Origin: Bacillus licheniformis DSM 13 = ATCC 14580
GTDB lineage: Bacteria > Bacillota > Bacilli > Bacillales > Bacillaceae
DNA length: 64,000 nucleotides
Direction: 5' to 3'
Assembly (NCBI RefSeq): GCF_000011645.1
Contig: NC_006270.3
Coordinates: 1,547,501-1,611,500 of the forward strand
Shown here: positions 1 through 7,633 of the stretch, one piece after another
Layout: each line of letters starts with the position of its first letter
Numbering within the stretch: position 1 is the first letter of the stretch
Notes under the pieces: generated by a model
Seen by the model: only the letters and a program-made list of their open reading frames with translations
Databases searched by the model: none
Told to the model about the DNA's origin: nothing
Translations under genes and position numbers: made by a program

Positions 1-249
1 AGCAAGCGCCTGCTGCGCTTTTCCTTCGAAGCTGTAGAGAAGCGATGAATAAACGCTGTTCATTTCTTTTTGTATATCGTCTATTTTAAACTTCGGTCTT
101 AGCGTCGTTTTAATGCCTTCAAGCTTAGTTGCGGCTGTTACTCTCATGCCCGTTTTCAGCATTTGAAGCTGATTGCGCCGTATGAAGAGGGTATCTTCTT
201 GATCTCAGTTTAAGTTGTTGAGTGAAGCCAGTTTGTTGAAATTTTCCAT
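1..249 (-). pseudogene. Small helical protein gene with early stop (partial)
   Basis: An ATG at 247-249 follows a good ribosome site (AGGAG, about 255-260) just behind the preceding gene. The reading starts MENFNKLASLNNLN and meets TGA at 205-207 after 14 codons. The same frame then stays open to the window edge, giving a mostly helical sequence with segments such as RRNQLQMLKTG and IQKEMNSVYSSLLY. A single TGG-to-TGA change would explain this. Translation could restart at the ATG at 160-162, but no strong ribosome site is seen there. The product is not recognised. Its place after a lipase-like gene suggests one cluster. Confidence 0.5.
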
Positions 250-260
250 TGTTTCATCTC

Positions 261-581
261 CTAAAGTTTAAGCCAATTTGCCAGCATTTTATCTTTCGAT
301 TTAAAATCTTTTGCAATCTGCGCCAGGTATCCGCTGATGTCTTCTAAATCTGAAATCGTGTCCTTTAATGAGGCGATGTAAGCTTTTTCGGCATGAACAT
401 CGTAAAATAGCGGATTGCCTTTTTTGTCAAACGACTGCGCCAGGTTTTTCAGCGTATTGTTTACATCCTCGAGTGTCAGCTTGTCGTATAAACCGTGGCC
501 GACTTGACGGTAGGTATCGTGCTTCAGGTCATTGATCTCGGCGTCGTGTTCCTGATAAGCGTTTTCGGCTTCCCGTTTCAT
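261..581 (-). CDS. 106-aa helical protein, or frameshifted C-terminus of the lipase-like gene
   Basis: The frame encodes a hydrophilic, strongly helical 106-residue protein with no signal peptide. If it starts at the ATG at 579-581 it overlaps the lipase stop codon as ATGA, the usual geometry of translational coupling. No clear ribosome site lies in front. The frame is also open upstream of that ATG, back into the end of the lipase gene. One extra A in the A-run near 605-610 would join the two frames into a single protein. I cannot tell a coupled gene from a frameshifted tail. No family is recognised. Confidence 0.5.
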   Translation of the reverse strand: MKREAENAYQEHDAEINDLKHDTYRQVGHGLYDKLTLEDVNNTLKNLAQSFDKKGNPLFYDVHAEKAYIASLKDTISDLEDISGYLAQIAKDFKSKDKMLANWLKL

Positions 582-1693
582 CGTCCGCAAGCATTTACTT
601 TTTGCGCGAGCTGCTTGGCAACTTCGGGCGTTACTTTAATTGCGCCACTTCCGGATGCAACTTCCGGTGGAAGCATCGCTTTTAAATTTTTGTCATAAAC
701 GAGTTCATCGCCCTCTATATTTTGAACGTTGCCGTTTTCGTCGAAGGTAAAGTTGCCTTTGTTGAGGCCGTGTGTATCCGGCATTCCCATTGCTGTGGTA
801 GCAATGTAGTCTACAGCGACATTAAACACTGTGCCAAATATACCGCCGCTATACTTCGGATCTAGTCGTATTTGTCGTTCCACACGCGAAGTAGAGGGGT
901 CTTTGGTATATATTGTTCTGCCTGCGTGTCGTTCGTACTCATTCCACCAGCCGGAACCAGTCATATCATCCGGATTGACAATCGCTTTTACAGACGAGTC
1001 ATATTTGCCGCTTCGGATCTCCTTTTGCTTTTCTTCAGAATGCAATTTAACGACGGAAGGATTGTTGAATGCGACTGCGTATATATCATTGTTCACAGCG
1101 CTGTATTCAGCCTCTGCGCCGCCAAGAGAGTGTCCGGTGGTTGAAATAACCGTCGAGGTGCCTTTATACTTTTGTTTAACTTCCCGTACCAGATCATCAG
1201 CTTGCCCGATTTGGGACGTTTTCGTAATTAATTTGTATTTACCGGTGCTAAGCATCGCGTCTTGTGAGGGGGTTGCGTTGTATTTTCCTATTGTTTTTGA
1301 TGTATCCTTCGCATCTTTTTCGATTATGTATTGCGATTTCTTTTTCGGATCAAGACCCATAACAACGTTACCGCCGTCTGCATCAATAACATCTTGAAAA
1401 AACTGTTCTTTAGGATTTGTTCCAGCGAAGGCCACGACGACGTTTTCTGGTGCGTTAGGTTTAACCCATTTACCGTCCTTTTTCTTTGCTTGAACAAAAA
1501 CATACGCATCAAGTCCAGTGTCAGAGTCCCTTTTAATTTTATCAACAAAAAAAGCCTTATTTGATTTACTCTCTATAGGTGTTCTTTCCTTGAATGCTTC
1601 TTTCATTTTATCGGTACTATATGTGTTTTGGCTAAGAAAATAATACTCTTTATCTGTTAATTTAGGAATATCGCTCTTTTTATTCAGGTACAT
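578..1693 (-). CDS. Class-3-lipase-like alpha/beta hydrolase
   Basis: This 371-residue protein has the nucleophile elbow TGHSLGGAEAEY about halfway along and an upstream VVVAFAGTNP strand, as in class 3 lipases. No signal peptide or membrane segment is visible. It may therefore act in the cytoplasm or leave by a non-Sec route. Similar proteins in Bacillus sit beside small helical partner genes, and two such frames follow here. The ATG at 1691-1693 is the only reasonable start, because a stop lies 45 nt upstream in frame. Its ribosome site is weak (GCGGGG). Only 44 bp separate it from the divergent gene at 1738. The C-terminus may be truncated by a frameshift. The substrate is unknown. Confidence 0.7.
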   Translation of the reverse strand: MYLNKKSDIPKLTDKEYYFLSQNTYSTDKMKEAFKERTPIESKSNKAFFVDKIKRDSDTGLDAYVFVQAKKKDGKWVKPNAPENVVVAFAGTNPKEQFFQDVIDADGGNVVMGLDPKKKSQYIIEKDAKDTSKTIGKYNATPSQDAMLSTGKYKLITKTSQIGQADDLVREVKQKYKGTSTVISTTGHSLGGAEAEYSAVNNDIYAVAFNNPSVVKLHSEEKQKEIRSGKYDSSVKAIVNPDDMTGSGWWNEYERHAGRTIYTKDPSTSRVERQIRLDPKYSGGIFGTVFNVAVDYIATTAMGMPDTHGLNKGNFTFDENGNVQNIEGDELVYDKNLKAMLPPEVASGSGAIKVTPEVAKQLAQKVNACGR

Positions 1694-1737
1694 AACCCCG
1701 CAAACTATGTAAAATGTAACGTGGAAAGGATGGTTTT

Positions 1738-2082
1738 ATGAAAAAATACATAATTATCCTTCTTGCTCTGGTCATTATAACATCTGGAGGAATATTTATG
1801 AAGCAACAAAATAATAACAGAGAAAAAGAAGAGCTTTATAATTTAGCTAAGGAAAGAATGACAGACTTTATTAAAACGAATTATAAGGACATTAAGTCAA
1901 TTGATTATTATGATGACTACGAAGTGAATCCAATGGGCGGAATTGATATTAAAGGGTATCTAAATGATGATAAGAAAAAGAAAATATGGGGTATTTACGA
2001 TAAGGCAAATGACGAAGTTGGGTCCTTCACAGTCGATGCTGAAAGAAAGCCCGAATATAAAGATAAAATTTGCGATTATTAA
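1738..2082 (+). CDS. Small membrane-anchored or secreted protein, DUF1433-like
   Basis: This 114-residue protein begins with MKKYIIILLALVIITSGGIF, a charged start plus a hydrophobic stretch acting as signal peptide or anchor. There is no lipobox cysteine. The rest is lysine-rich and hydrophilic, with a central MGGIDIKGYLND segment and a repeated-tyrosine region. This pattern resembles the DUF1433 family of small Bacillus proteins, recognised by general pattern only. The ribosome site is GGAAAGGA about 8 nt upstream. A strong terminator follows the stop codon. The gene is AT-rich compared with most of the window, which fits an accessory gene. Function is unknown. Confidence 0.6.
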   Translation: MKKYIIILLALVIITSGGIFMKQQNNNREKEELYNLAKERMTDFIKTNYKDIKSIDYYDDYEVNPMGGIDIKGYLNDDKKKKIWGIYDKANDEVGSFTVDAERKPEYKDKICDY

Positions 2083-2083
2083 T

Positions 2084-2116
2084 AAAAGGCCCGACTCGAT
2101 TGAGCGGGCTTTTTTC
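2084..2116 (+). terminator. Rho-independent terminator
   Basis: A GC-rich stem (GGCCCGACTC paired with GAGCGGGCT, one mismatch) with loop GATT is followed by six T residues. It ends the small gene at 1738-2082. Confidence 0.85.
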
Positions 2117-2692
2117 TATTTTCATCTCTCGTTTGTTTAACTAATCGGTTTTTATTACCCCTTTTAGGCCTCCTCAACATAAAATAGTTCTTCAGTAGGC
2201 ACGTTTAATCCTCTAAAATGGATAAATTGCAGTTTTGGGCATTTTTAAGATGGGAAGATAACTTGCATGCGGAAATAGGATAAGCTGTAAAACAACGAAA
2301 TTTTTGATTTATAGTTACATACTTATAGTGTGATGTGTAATAAACGAAAGGTGAATCCATTTTCAGGCTATATGGCTTAAGCTTTAATATGCATAGTTGG
2401 TTATCGGGAAATTGCCTTCAAAACCGTCCAAGTTCATAATAATAAAAAGATATTCGTATTGAGCAGGCGTGCATCGTTGCACGCCTATTCCTTTTAAGGG
2501 CATTTTTTTCACCTAGAACGAAAGAACTTAATGATGCGAATTTTATTAGTTCTATTGTCCTGTTTTATATATTGAGTACCAAAAATGCACTCCATATGTT
2601 TTATAATGAAGCGGGCCTAACAATCAGCAAACATGGAGCGGAATGCAATAAAATCGTATAAGGGCATGCAGTATGAACTGGAGGATACATTT
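2117..2692. other. Gene-poor gap with an orphan terminator hairpin
   Basis: No convincing gene lies here. The stretch is AT-rich. At 2465-2495 a perfect 9-bp stem (AGGCGTGCA, loop TCGT, TGCACGCCT) followed by a T-rich run looks like a terminator for a plus-strand transcript, but no open frame leads into it. A TATAAT at 2602-2607 may be the -10 of the following lipoprotein gene. Its -35 is unclear. The hairpin may mark the end of a lost gene or of a small RNA. Confidence 0.5.
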
Positions 2693-3547
2693 TTGAAATA
2701 TAAAAAAGCAGCAGCACTTGGAATTGGTTTACTTTTATTTATAGGCGGATGTCAGAAGAGCGGGGAAGCTGAAATCAGCGTCCAAGATTACACAGGACAG
2801 GATTTTCATATTCATAGTAAAGGTTATCAGAAGGAAACCGCTGAGATCGCAGAAGCGCATCGAGATGAAGTTGAAAAAACGGTAAAAGATTATTTTTTGG
2901 ATCAATATAGAACGAAGGTAAAAGTCCATAACATTGTCGGAGGGCATGGGTTTGTTACTGTGTATGCCGAATCAGTCGGAAACTTGCATTTCTACACAAG
3001 CGCAAAAATTGAAATTGATTTGGACAAGAAAGAGGTGCAGGCTGACGCGATCAGCTCATCGGAGTGGGACGTAAAAGACTCGATTACAAGCGCGATATAT
3101 GCGTTGGCTTTTGAAGAAGAATTTGCCGCTCTAGATTACTATTTAGAGAAGCTGGCAGAAGAAGAGCCGGTTGTAGGTAAAACGCAGGCAGCCGTTGATA
3201 ACACAAGCGGTATGGGATATCAGACGCCTTATTATGCTGTTTCTTTAAATGCTGATTGGAAGGATGACCTTTATTCAGCCTATTTAGAAAACCCAAAAAG
3301 AAGCAAAAAAGACTGGCAAGAGAAATTGGAAGATGAAGAAATCACCCCAAAATCATGTGATATCAATATACGGTTATATATGAATAAACCAAATACAAGA
3401 CCGGACGAGCGCATTTATAATCAAGTTGTCCAGGATATCGAGGACATGGAAGAGCTGGCCCCGGGGACTTACACCATTTACTTGAGTGACAATAGAATCA
3501 ACAAAAACCTAGGATATAATTCAAGAAAAAGCACGCTTGGCCGATAA
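2693..3547 (+). CDS. Lipoprotein, DUF1672-like
   Basis: The TTG at 2693 is chosen because GGAGG lies 9 nt upstream and it gives a clean lipoprotein signal peptide: KYKKAAALGIGLLLFIGGC, with lipobox IGGC and Cys at about residue 20. The frame stays open to an ATG at 2633, but that start would bury the signal. The mature part (about 265 residues) is acidic and lysine-rich, with QTPYYAVSLNADW and EELAPGTYTIYLSDN near the end. It resembles the DUF1672 lipoproteins of Bacillus and Staphylococcus. It would be anchored on the outer face of the membrane. Function is unknown. The C-terminus may be altered, since coding-like sequence continues in other frames after the stop. Confidence 0.7.
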   Translation: MKYKKAAALGIGLLLFIGGCQKSGEAEISVQDYTGQDFHIHSKGYQKETAEIAEAHRDEVEKTVKDYFLDQYRTKVKVHNIVGGHGFVTVYAESVGNLHFYTSAKIEIDLDKKEVQADAISSSEWDVKDSITSAIYALAFEEEFAALDYYLEKLAEEEPVVGKTQAAVDNTSGMGYQTPYYAVSLNADWKDDLYSAYLENPKRSKKDWQEKLEDEEITPKSCDINIRLYMNKPNTRPDERIYNQVVQDIEDMEELAPGTYTIYLSDNRINKNLGYNSRKSTLGR

Positions 3548-3837
3548 GGTCTTCCTAACCGATAAAGAGATTGGAAACCGATCAATTTTCTGTATGGATA
3601 TGAGCGGGAAAGAAAAAGTGGAGATTTCATCATCTATTTTGAAAAATAATGTCCTGGGGAACCGTTCGGGTGTTTCATTTCGCACAGTCGCCGTTTTTTC
3701 AGCTGTCCAATCAAAAATCGATTAAGGCGCTGTGCGATGCTTCAAAAGACATCCTGAACATATCAAACTTCTTCGGGATGATGCAGGGGACAGAGGAAAA
3801 AACCGCCGGACCAAGGTGGCAGGCGGTTTTCCTTTTG
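3537..3837 (+). pseudogene. Possible gene remnant in shifted frames before a terminator
   Basis: After the DUF1672 gene, a frame from TTG 3537 to 3725 reads ADKVFLTDKEIGNRSIFCMD and continues to SGVSFRTVAVFS. A second frame through about 3840 reads FFQLSNQKSIKALCDASKD. Neither has a good ribosome site and I recognise neither. They could be pieces of one broken gene, or chance frames. A terminator hairpin at 3799-3837 follows. Confidence 0.3.
3799..3837 (+). terminator. Rho-independent terminator
   Basis: Perfect 9-bp stem AAAACCGCC / GGCGGTTTT with a 14-nt loop and a T-rich tail. It closes the plus-strand DUF1672 transcription unit. Confidence 0.75.
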
Positions 3838-3902
3838 TAGAAAAACTTGTGGAAATAAAGCTTCGTGGAAATCGTGAATTTTTTGCTGTGAAGGGCGGCT
3901 GA

Positions 3903-4091
3903 TTAATGCAGGGAGTCTTTAATAATTTTATAGTTTTTATGATTGACGACGGTTAAGGAGTCCAGTTCCAAGTCTCTGTAGTTTTCCATAATCGTGACAT
4001 CGACGATCACAGAGTTTTCGTTTACTTTTTCTACGATTCCGGTGAGTCCGTTTTTAAATTCGATGACGTTCCCGACTTTTGCAATTTTCAA
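3903..4091 (-). CDS. ykvS: YkvS family protein (DUF2187)
   Basis: This 62-residue protein (MKIAKVGNVIEFKNGLTGIV...) matches B. subtilis YkvS as I recall it. The beta-rich pattern, with a KVGNVIEF start and a central G-V-K-V-N-E-N-S segment, fits the small SH3-like DUF2187 fold. The start is TTG at 4089-4091, with AAGGAG about 10 nt upstream. It stands alone on the minus strand and marks the left border of the part that is collinear with B. subtilis. Its function is not known. Confidence 0.85.
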   Translation of the reverse strand: MKIAKVGNVIEFKNGLTGIVEKVNENSVIVDVTIMENYRDLELDSLTVVNHKNYKIIKDSLH

Positions 4092-4257
4092 GTGACTTCC
4101 TCTCCTTTAAAGTAAATTAACCTATTGAAAGTATTTTGCAATATTTTCTTGGAGAAGTAAAGCGATTTGGGAAGCGGCATCACTATTGTTGTACCCGGTG
4201 TGACTTAATGATATAGTTAATTAGTTAAAGATGATGAGAGAAAAGGGGAGAGAAAAG

Positions 4258-4452
4258 TTGACAGAGCAAAATGCCATCGATCAGATCGAGCAATTAAGGT
4301 CAGGGAGCATTCATGAGCTCCGTGTGAAAAAAGAGGATTTTCTTTCTTTCAGAGCCATCTTAACAAAGCAGGAAGATTTTAAGCATTTTCGCGGCATTGC
4401 CCAGCATGGCGGAGATATTATATTTCAATATATGAAAGAGGCAAGAAGCTGA
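4258..4452 (+). CDS. Small conserved-type protein, 64 aa
   Basis: TTG at 4258 follows GGGGAGAG by about 6 nt. The 64-residue product (TEQNAIDQIEQLRSGSIHEL...) has no signal or membrane segment and ends in a helical FQYMKEARS tail. It carries a good ribosome site and its own strong terminator, so it looks real. An alternative upstream ATG at 4231 lacks a ribosome site. I do not recognise a family. Its position between ykvS and ykvT suggests an equivalent of a short B. subtilis gene there. Confidence 0.65.
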   Translation: MTEQNAIDQIEQLRSGSIHELRVKKEDFLSFRAILTKQEDFKHFRGIAQHGGDIIFQYMKEARS

Positions 4453-4490
4453 AAAAAGCTTTCTCAGACAGGCTGAGAAAGCTTTTTTTA
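4452..4490 (+). terminator. Rho-independent terminator
   Basis: Long perfect stem (AAAAGCTTTCTCAG pairing with CTGAGAAAGCTTTT) with loop ACAGG and a run of T. It ends the 64-aa gene. Confidence 0.9.
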
Positions 4491-4681
4491 TTTGTGTGAA
4501 GCCATATGTTTCTGGAGATTTTGGTGTTTTTTGCATGAAATCCGCCGGCTGTCTGCAATAATGTGACAGCCGAACGGTTTGATGGAAGTCATGCCAACAT
4601 TTTGGCAATGAAATCGGCGAATCGTCTTGTTACTGTAAAACATATGTTTTTTTCGATGAAGATTTGACAAGGAGGAAGGAA

Positions 4682-5293
4682 ATGAAATCGAAATTTGCTG
4701 CTCTAGCTGCGTTTTTAATCTGCATGCTGCCGGCGGCAAGAATCGAGCATGCTCAAGCTGTCATGTTGTTCTCGAAAAAAGATAAACAGGAAATGGAACG
4801 GCTGATGGAAAGCCTTAAACAAGAAGAAAATCCTGCTTTTTCCCAATTGACAGATGAGAAAAGCTTCATTGAAGCCGCGCATCTGTCAGCTGAAGAGGAG
4901 GAGGAAATAGAAGAAGCTGAAGAAGAGACGACTGATCTTACACATAAAGAAAAAGATCTTTTATCAAGGCTTGTACACGCCGAAGCGAAAGGCGAGTCAT
5001 TTGAAGGAAAAGTGGCTGTCGCCAATGTCGTCCTGAATCGGGTGAAAGACAGCCGATTTCCTGACAGCGTAAAAAGCGTGATCTATCAAAGAAACGCTTT
5101 TGAGCCCGTTCTAAACGGCAGCATCGAGAAAAAAGCAGACCGCGAATCAGTGGAAGCTGTGGAAGAAGCGGTAGATCAAAATAAAAAAGAAACAGAAGCT
5201 TTATTTTTCTATAATCCCGACATCGCTTCTGATGACTGGATTAAAACGAGAAAAGTCGTGAAGCGCATCGGCAATCATGTCTTTGCGATCTAG
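4682..5293 (+). CDS. ykvT: Cell wall hydrolase YkvT, SleB/CwlJ-like
   Basis: The 203-residue protein has a signal peptide (MKSKFAALAAFLICMLPAAR, cleavage after about residue 26), a very acidic linker (EEEEEIEEAEEETTD, about residues 70-87) and a C-terminal Hydrolase_2 domain. That domain has LLSRLVHAEAKGESFEGKVA, which holds the conserved glutamate, and the VANVVLNRV motif. This is the catalytic domain of SleB/CwlJ cortex-lytic enzymes, which cut spore or vegetative peptidoglycan. The N-terminal peptidoglycan-binding repeat of SleB is absent, as in B. subtilis YkvT. The ATG at 4682 follows AAGGAGGAAGG. The upstream TTG at 4664 is rejected. Confidence 0.9.
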   Translation: MKSKFAALAAFLICMLPAARIEHAQAVMLFSKKDKQEMERLMESLKQEENPAFSQLTDEKSFIEAAHLSAEEEEEIEEAEEETTDLTHKEKDLLSRLVHAEAKGESFEGKVAVANVVLNRVKDSRFPDSVKSVIYQRNAFEPVLNGSIEKKADRESVEAVEEAVDQNKKETEALFFYNPDIASDDWIKTRKVVKRIGNHVFAI

Positions 5294-5331
5294 AAAGCAG
5301 TCAGGGCCATTCGCCTTGGCTGCTTTTTTTG
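5294..5331 (+). terminator. Rho-independent terminator after ykvT
   Basis: Imperfect stem AAAGCAGTCAGGGC / GCCTTGGCTGCTTT followed by seven T residues. Confidence 0.8.
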
Positions 5332-5422
5332 TGCGATTCTTTCTTACGCATTATCATCTTTCACAGCCCAAGAAAAAATTTATTTTTGATACTTTATGAA
5401 AATCAATTTTCAATTAAAAAGA

Positions 5423-5451
5423 AAATAATTTTTAGACTTGTCTCATATGAT
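5423..5451 (+). promoter_or_regulatory. Putative sigma-E promoter of ykvU
   Basis: AAATAAT at 5423-5429 and CATATGAT at 5444-5451 are 14 bp apart, close to the sigma-E pattern (-35 ATA-rich, -10 CATAnnnT). Mother-cell expression would suit a spore membrane protein. The match is inferred by eye. Confidence 0.45.
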
Positions 5452-5482
5452 GGGATAAACCCGTGAGACAAGGAGAGACCTC

Positions 5483-6823
5483 ATGAACCGTTTTGTAAAA
5501 GGAATCGTTCTTCTTTCGCTAGCTGCTTTTTTTGCAGAATGTCTTGAATTCGTCATCAACATGATTCTTGCACGGGAGCTTGGCGAGCATGGCATGGGGC
5601 TCTACATGAGTGTTTTGCCTTCCATTTTTTTGGTCGTGGTGATTGCGAGCCTTGAGCTGCCCGTATCAATATCGAAGTTTATCGCCGAGTCCAACCCGAA
5701 GCTGCACGAAAGCATGCTGAAACATGCATTGCGGATGACTGCGGTCTGCACGGTTTTCTCCACGGCAGCCGCAGTGATCATTCTTCCATTTATTCCGGTT
5801 TTTGATTCTTACCACCCTCTAATCAGAGGACTTGTGATCGGGATGATTCCTACGGTTGCATTCACATCGATCGCGAGAGGCTACTTCATGGGCGTTCAGC
5901 AAATGGGTAAAATCGCAACGGCGAATGCCTTGAAAAAAATCTTTCAGCTCATCGGCTTGTTTTTATTTTTTCAATGGTATTCCTTTGAATTGGATACTTC
6001 TCTTCTCATTTCATTGTTTGTCCTCGTTGCAAGTGAAGTGGTCGTGTTTGTTTATTTGTTTTCGCAGTTTGTTTTGGTCAGGCGTGCCGCTCAAAAAGGG
6101 CAGCAGATCCACTTGCGGAGAAACGATGTTTTAAAACGCCTGCTCACTGTTTCGATCCCGACGACGGGGCTGCGCGTGTTTCATGCTGTGACAAATGCCG
6201 TCGAACCTTTTTTGGTGAAGGGGACGCTGCTTGCCGCTGGCGTATCAAGAACATCGGCCATCGACCAGTTCGGCATGCTTTCGGGAGTTGCGATGACAAT
6301 CGGCTTTTTTCCGGCTTTTATCGCCCATTCACTGATGGTCGTCATGATCCCGAGCATTTCTGAAAGCTACGCTTACGGGCAATACGAAAGAGTGATCAAA
6401 CGGATTAAACAGGCGATCTTTATTACGCTGTTTTACGGCATACCGTCCGTCATGGTGATGTATCACTTTGCAGAGCCGCTGACCCATTTATTTTTCGATT
6501 CGGTCAAGGCGTCGTTTTACCTTAAAATGTTGTGGCCGTATTTTTTATTCCACTTTTTTGCGATGCCTTTTCAGGCCTGTTTAATCGGAATGGGGTTGGC
6601 CAAAGATGCTTTTTATCATAACGTTTGGGCCAGTGTCTTATCGTTTTTGATGATGTATGTTCTCGGGTCCATGCAGACTTTGCAGATGACGGGGATCATT
6701 CTTGCGATGAATACCGGTATGATTTTGCTGACGGCGCTGCATTATGTGACGATTTGCAAGGAGCTGGGCGTCACGCTTTTTTTGACAAACAAATCCCGAT
6801 CTCCGAGAATTGAAAGCCGCTGA
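5483..6823 (+). CDS. ykvU: Spore membrane protein YkvU (SpoVB/MATE-like)
   Basis: This 446-residue polytopic membrane protein has about 12-14 hydrophobic helices and belongs to the polysaccharide-export/SpoVB branch of the MOP (flippase) superfamily. The opening FVKGIVLLSLAAFFAECLEF and later ARGYFMGVQQMGKIA segments are typical. SpoVB-like proteins are lipid-linked precursor flippases of spore cortex synthesis. YkvU is known as a forespore-envelope membrane protein linked to sporulation and germination, with StoA encoded just downstream. ATG follows AAGGAGAG. A putative sigma-E promoter lies upstream. Confidence 0.9.
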   Translation: MNRFVKGIVLLSLAAFFAECLEFVINMILARELGEHGMGLYMSVLPSIFLVVVIASLELPVSISKFIAESNPKLHESMLKHALRMTAVCTVFSTAAAVIILPFIPVFDSYHPLIRGLVIGMIPTVAFTSIARGYFMGVQQMGKIATANALKKIFQLIGLFLFFQWYSFELDTSLLISLFVLVASEVVVFVYLFSQFVLVRRAAQKGQQIHLRRNDVLKRLLTVSIPTTGLRVFHAVTNAVEPFLVKGTLLAAGVSRTSAIDQFGMLSGVAMTIGFFPAFIAHSLMVVMIPSISESYAYGQYERVIKRIKQAIFITLFYGIPSVMVMYHFAEPLTHLFFDSVKASFYLKMLWPYFLFHFFAMPFQACLIGMGLAKDAFYHNVWASVLSFLMMYVLGSMQTLQMTGIILAMNTGMILLTALHYVTICKELGVTLFLTNKSRSPRIESR

Positions 6824-6887
6824 TGGATCCTCTTCATAGTTTTAGCTTTTGCGGGGAAGCTAATATTAAAAAAGAAGGGGAGTTCCC

Positions 6888-7379
6888 ATGCGAAGAATCA
6901 GTCTCATTTACCCGCTCATCCTGCTGTTTTTTACCGGGTTATTCGTATTTCAGCCGCAGGCATCTGCAAAACAAGCTTCGCCGGCAGTCATGCAGATGAA
7001 CACGGTCGAAGGTCAGCGCGTCGTCATTCCCGCCGAAGGCCAGAAGACGATCGTTCATTTTTGGACGACCTGGTGCCCGCCATGCCGTGAAGAGCTTCCG
7101 CGATTCCAATCCTACTATGAAAGCAAGCAATCCGGCGTCAAGCTCGTGACCGTTAATTTACTGAATGCCGAAAAGAACGAACAGAAGGTAAAACAGTTTA
7201 TTAAAGCAAACAAGCTGACATTTCCGATCGTTTTTGACAAAAAGGGTGAGATGATGAAAGCATATAAAGTCATGACAATTCCTACGACTTTTTTCTTTAA
7301 TGAAAAAGGAGAGCTGGAGAAAACGTTTGTCGGCCCCATTACTGTAGAACAGATGAAGGAATGGGCAGGGAAAAGCTGA
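6888..7379 (+). CDS. stoA: Spore thiol-disulfide oxidoreductase StoA
   Basis: The 163-residue protein has a signal peptide or anchor (ISLIYPLILLFFTGLFVF) and a thioredoxin fold with active site WCPPC in HFWTTWCPPCREELP, plus the cis-proline region MTIPTTFF. It belongs to the TlpA/ResA family. StoA (YkvV) faces the intermembrane space of the forespore and reduces disulfides in cortex-synthesis enzymes such as the PBP SpoVD. It likely works with the upstream ykvU in cortex formation. The start is ATG after AAGGGGAG. A terminator follows immediately. Confidence 0.93.
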   Translation: MRRISLIYPLILLFFTGLFVFQPQASAKQASPAVMQMNTVEGQRVVIPAEGQKTIVHFWTTWCPPCREELPRFQSYYESKQSGVKLVTVNLLNAEKNEQKVKQFIKANKLTFPIVFDKKGEMMKAYKVMTIPTTFFFNEKGELEKTFVGPITVEQMKEWAGKS

Positions 7380-7400
7380 GCCGGGAGTTCAGCTTTTTTT
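7371..7400 (+). terminator. Rho-independent terminator after stoA
   Basis: Stem AAAAGCTGA / TCAGCTTTT overlaps the stoA stop codon. The loop is CCGGGAGT-like and a T run follows. Confidence 0.85.
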
Positions 7401-7410
7401 AAAATGTAAA

Positions 7411-7425
7411 TGATAATTAATATCA
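7411..7425 (+). promoter_or_regulatory. Fur box upstream of pfeT
   Basis: TGATAATTAATATCA is a 7-1-7 inverted repeat close to the Fur consensus TGATAATNATTATCA. It lies about 25 bp upstream of the -35. In B. subtilis, Fur with iron is known to activate pfeT from such an upstream position. Confidence 0.75.
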
Positions 7426-7433
7426 TAAAGAAA

Positions 7434-7448
7434 TTATAATAATTATTA
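7434..7448 (+). promoter_or_regulatory. PerR box at the pfeT promoter
   Basis: TTATAATAATTATTA closely matches the PerR consensus TTATAATNATTATAA. It abuts the -35, so PerR could block RNA polymerase. This agrees with the known PerR control of pfeT (zosA). Confidence 0.8.
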
Positions 7449-7449
7449 T

Positions 7450-7477
7450 TTGAAAACGTAGGATGTCGTGCTATAAT
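7450..7477 (+). promoter_or_regulatory. Sigma-A promoter of pfeT
   Basis: TTGAAA at 7450-7455 and TATAAT at 7472-7477 have a 16-bp spacer. Transcription would start near 7484, giving an untranslated leader of about 150 nt. Confidence 0.75.
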
Positions 7478-7487
7478 GAGAAATAGA

Positions 7488-7582
7488 AAAGGGTGTGTCC
7501 AATGGACAAGTAGCAGTCATACCCTTTATATAAATAAAATACTTAATGTTTATGCTGCCGATGAGGCGGCAATTTGTTTTTT
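7488..7582 (+). promoter_or_regulatory. Structured pfeT leader with an internal terminator
   Basis: A 10-bp stem (AAAGGGTGTG at 7488-7497 with CATACCCTTT at 7518-7527) encloses a small hairpin. Downstream, TGCTGCC (7553-7559), loop GATGA and GGCGGCA (7565-7571) form a terminator-like hairpin followed by a T-rich tail, 50 nt before the pfeT start. The layout of structured element, terminator and ribosome site suggests attenuation. I do not recognise a known riboswitch class. Confidence 0.5.
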
Positions 7583-7633
7583 AAGAAGGAAATTGACGAT
7601 GAATTACATTCTCAATTAGGGAGGATATTGGAG

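Noticed and set aside
578..1564. Plus-strand open frames across the lipase gene
   Set aside because: They have no ribosome site and lie fully opposite a gene with recognisable lipase motifs, so they are shadows.
4625..4660. WalR site before ykvT
   Set aside because: TGTTAC and TGTAAA are present but directly adjacent, without the required 5-bp spacer.
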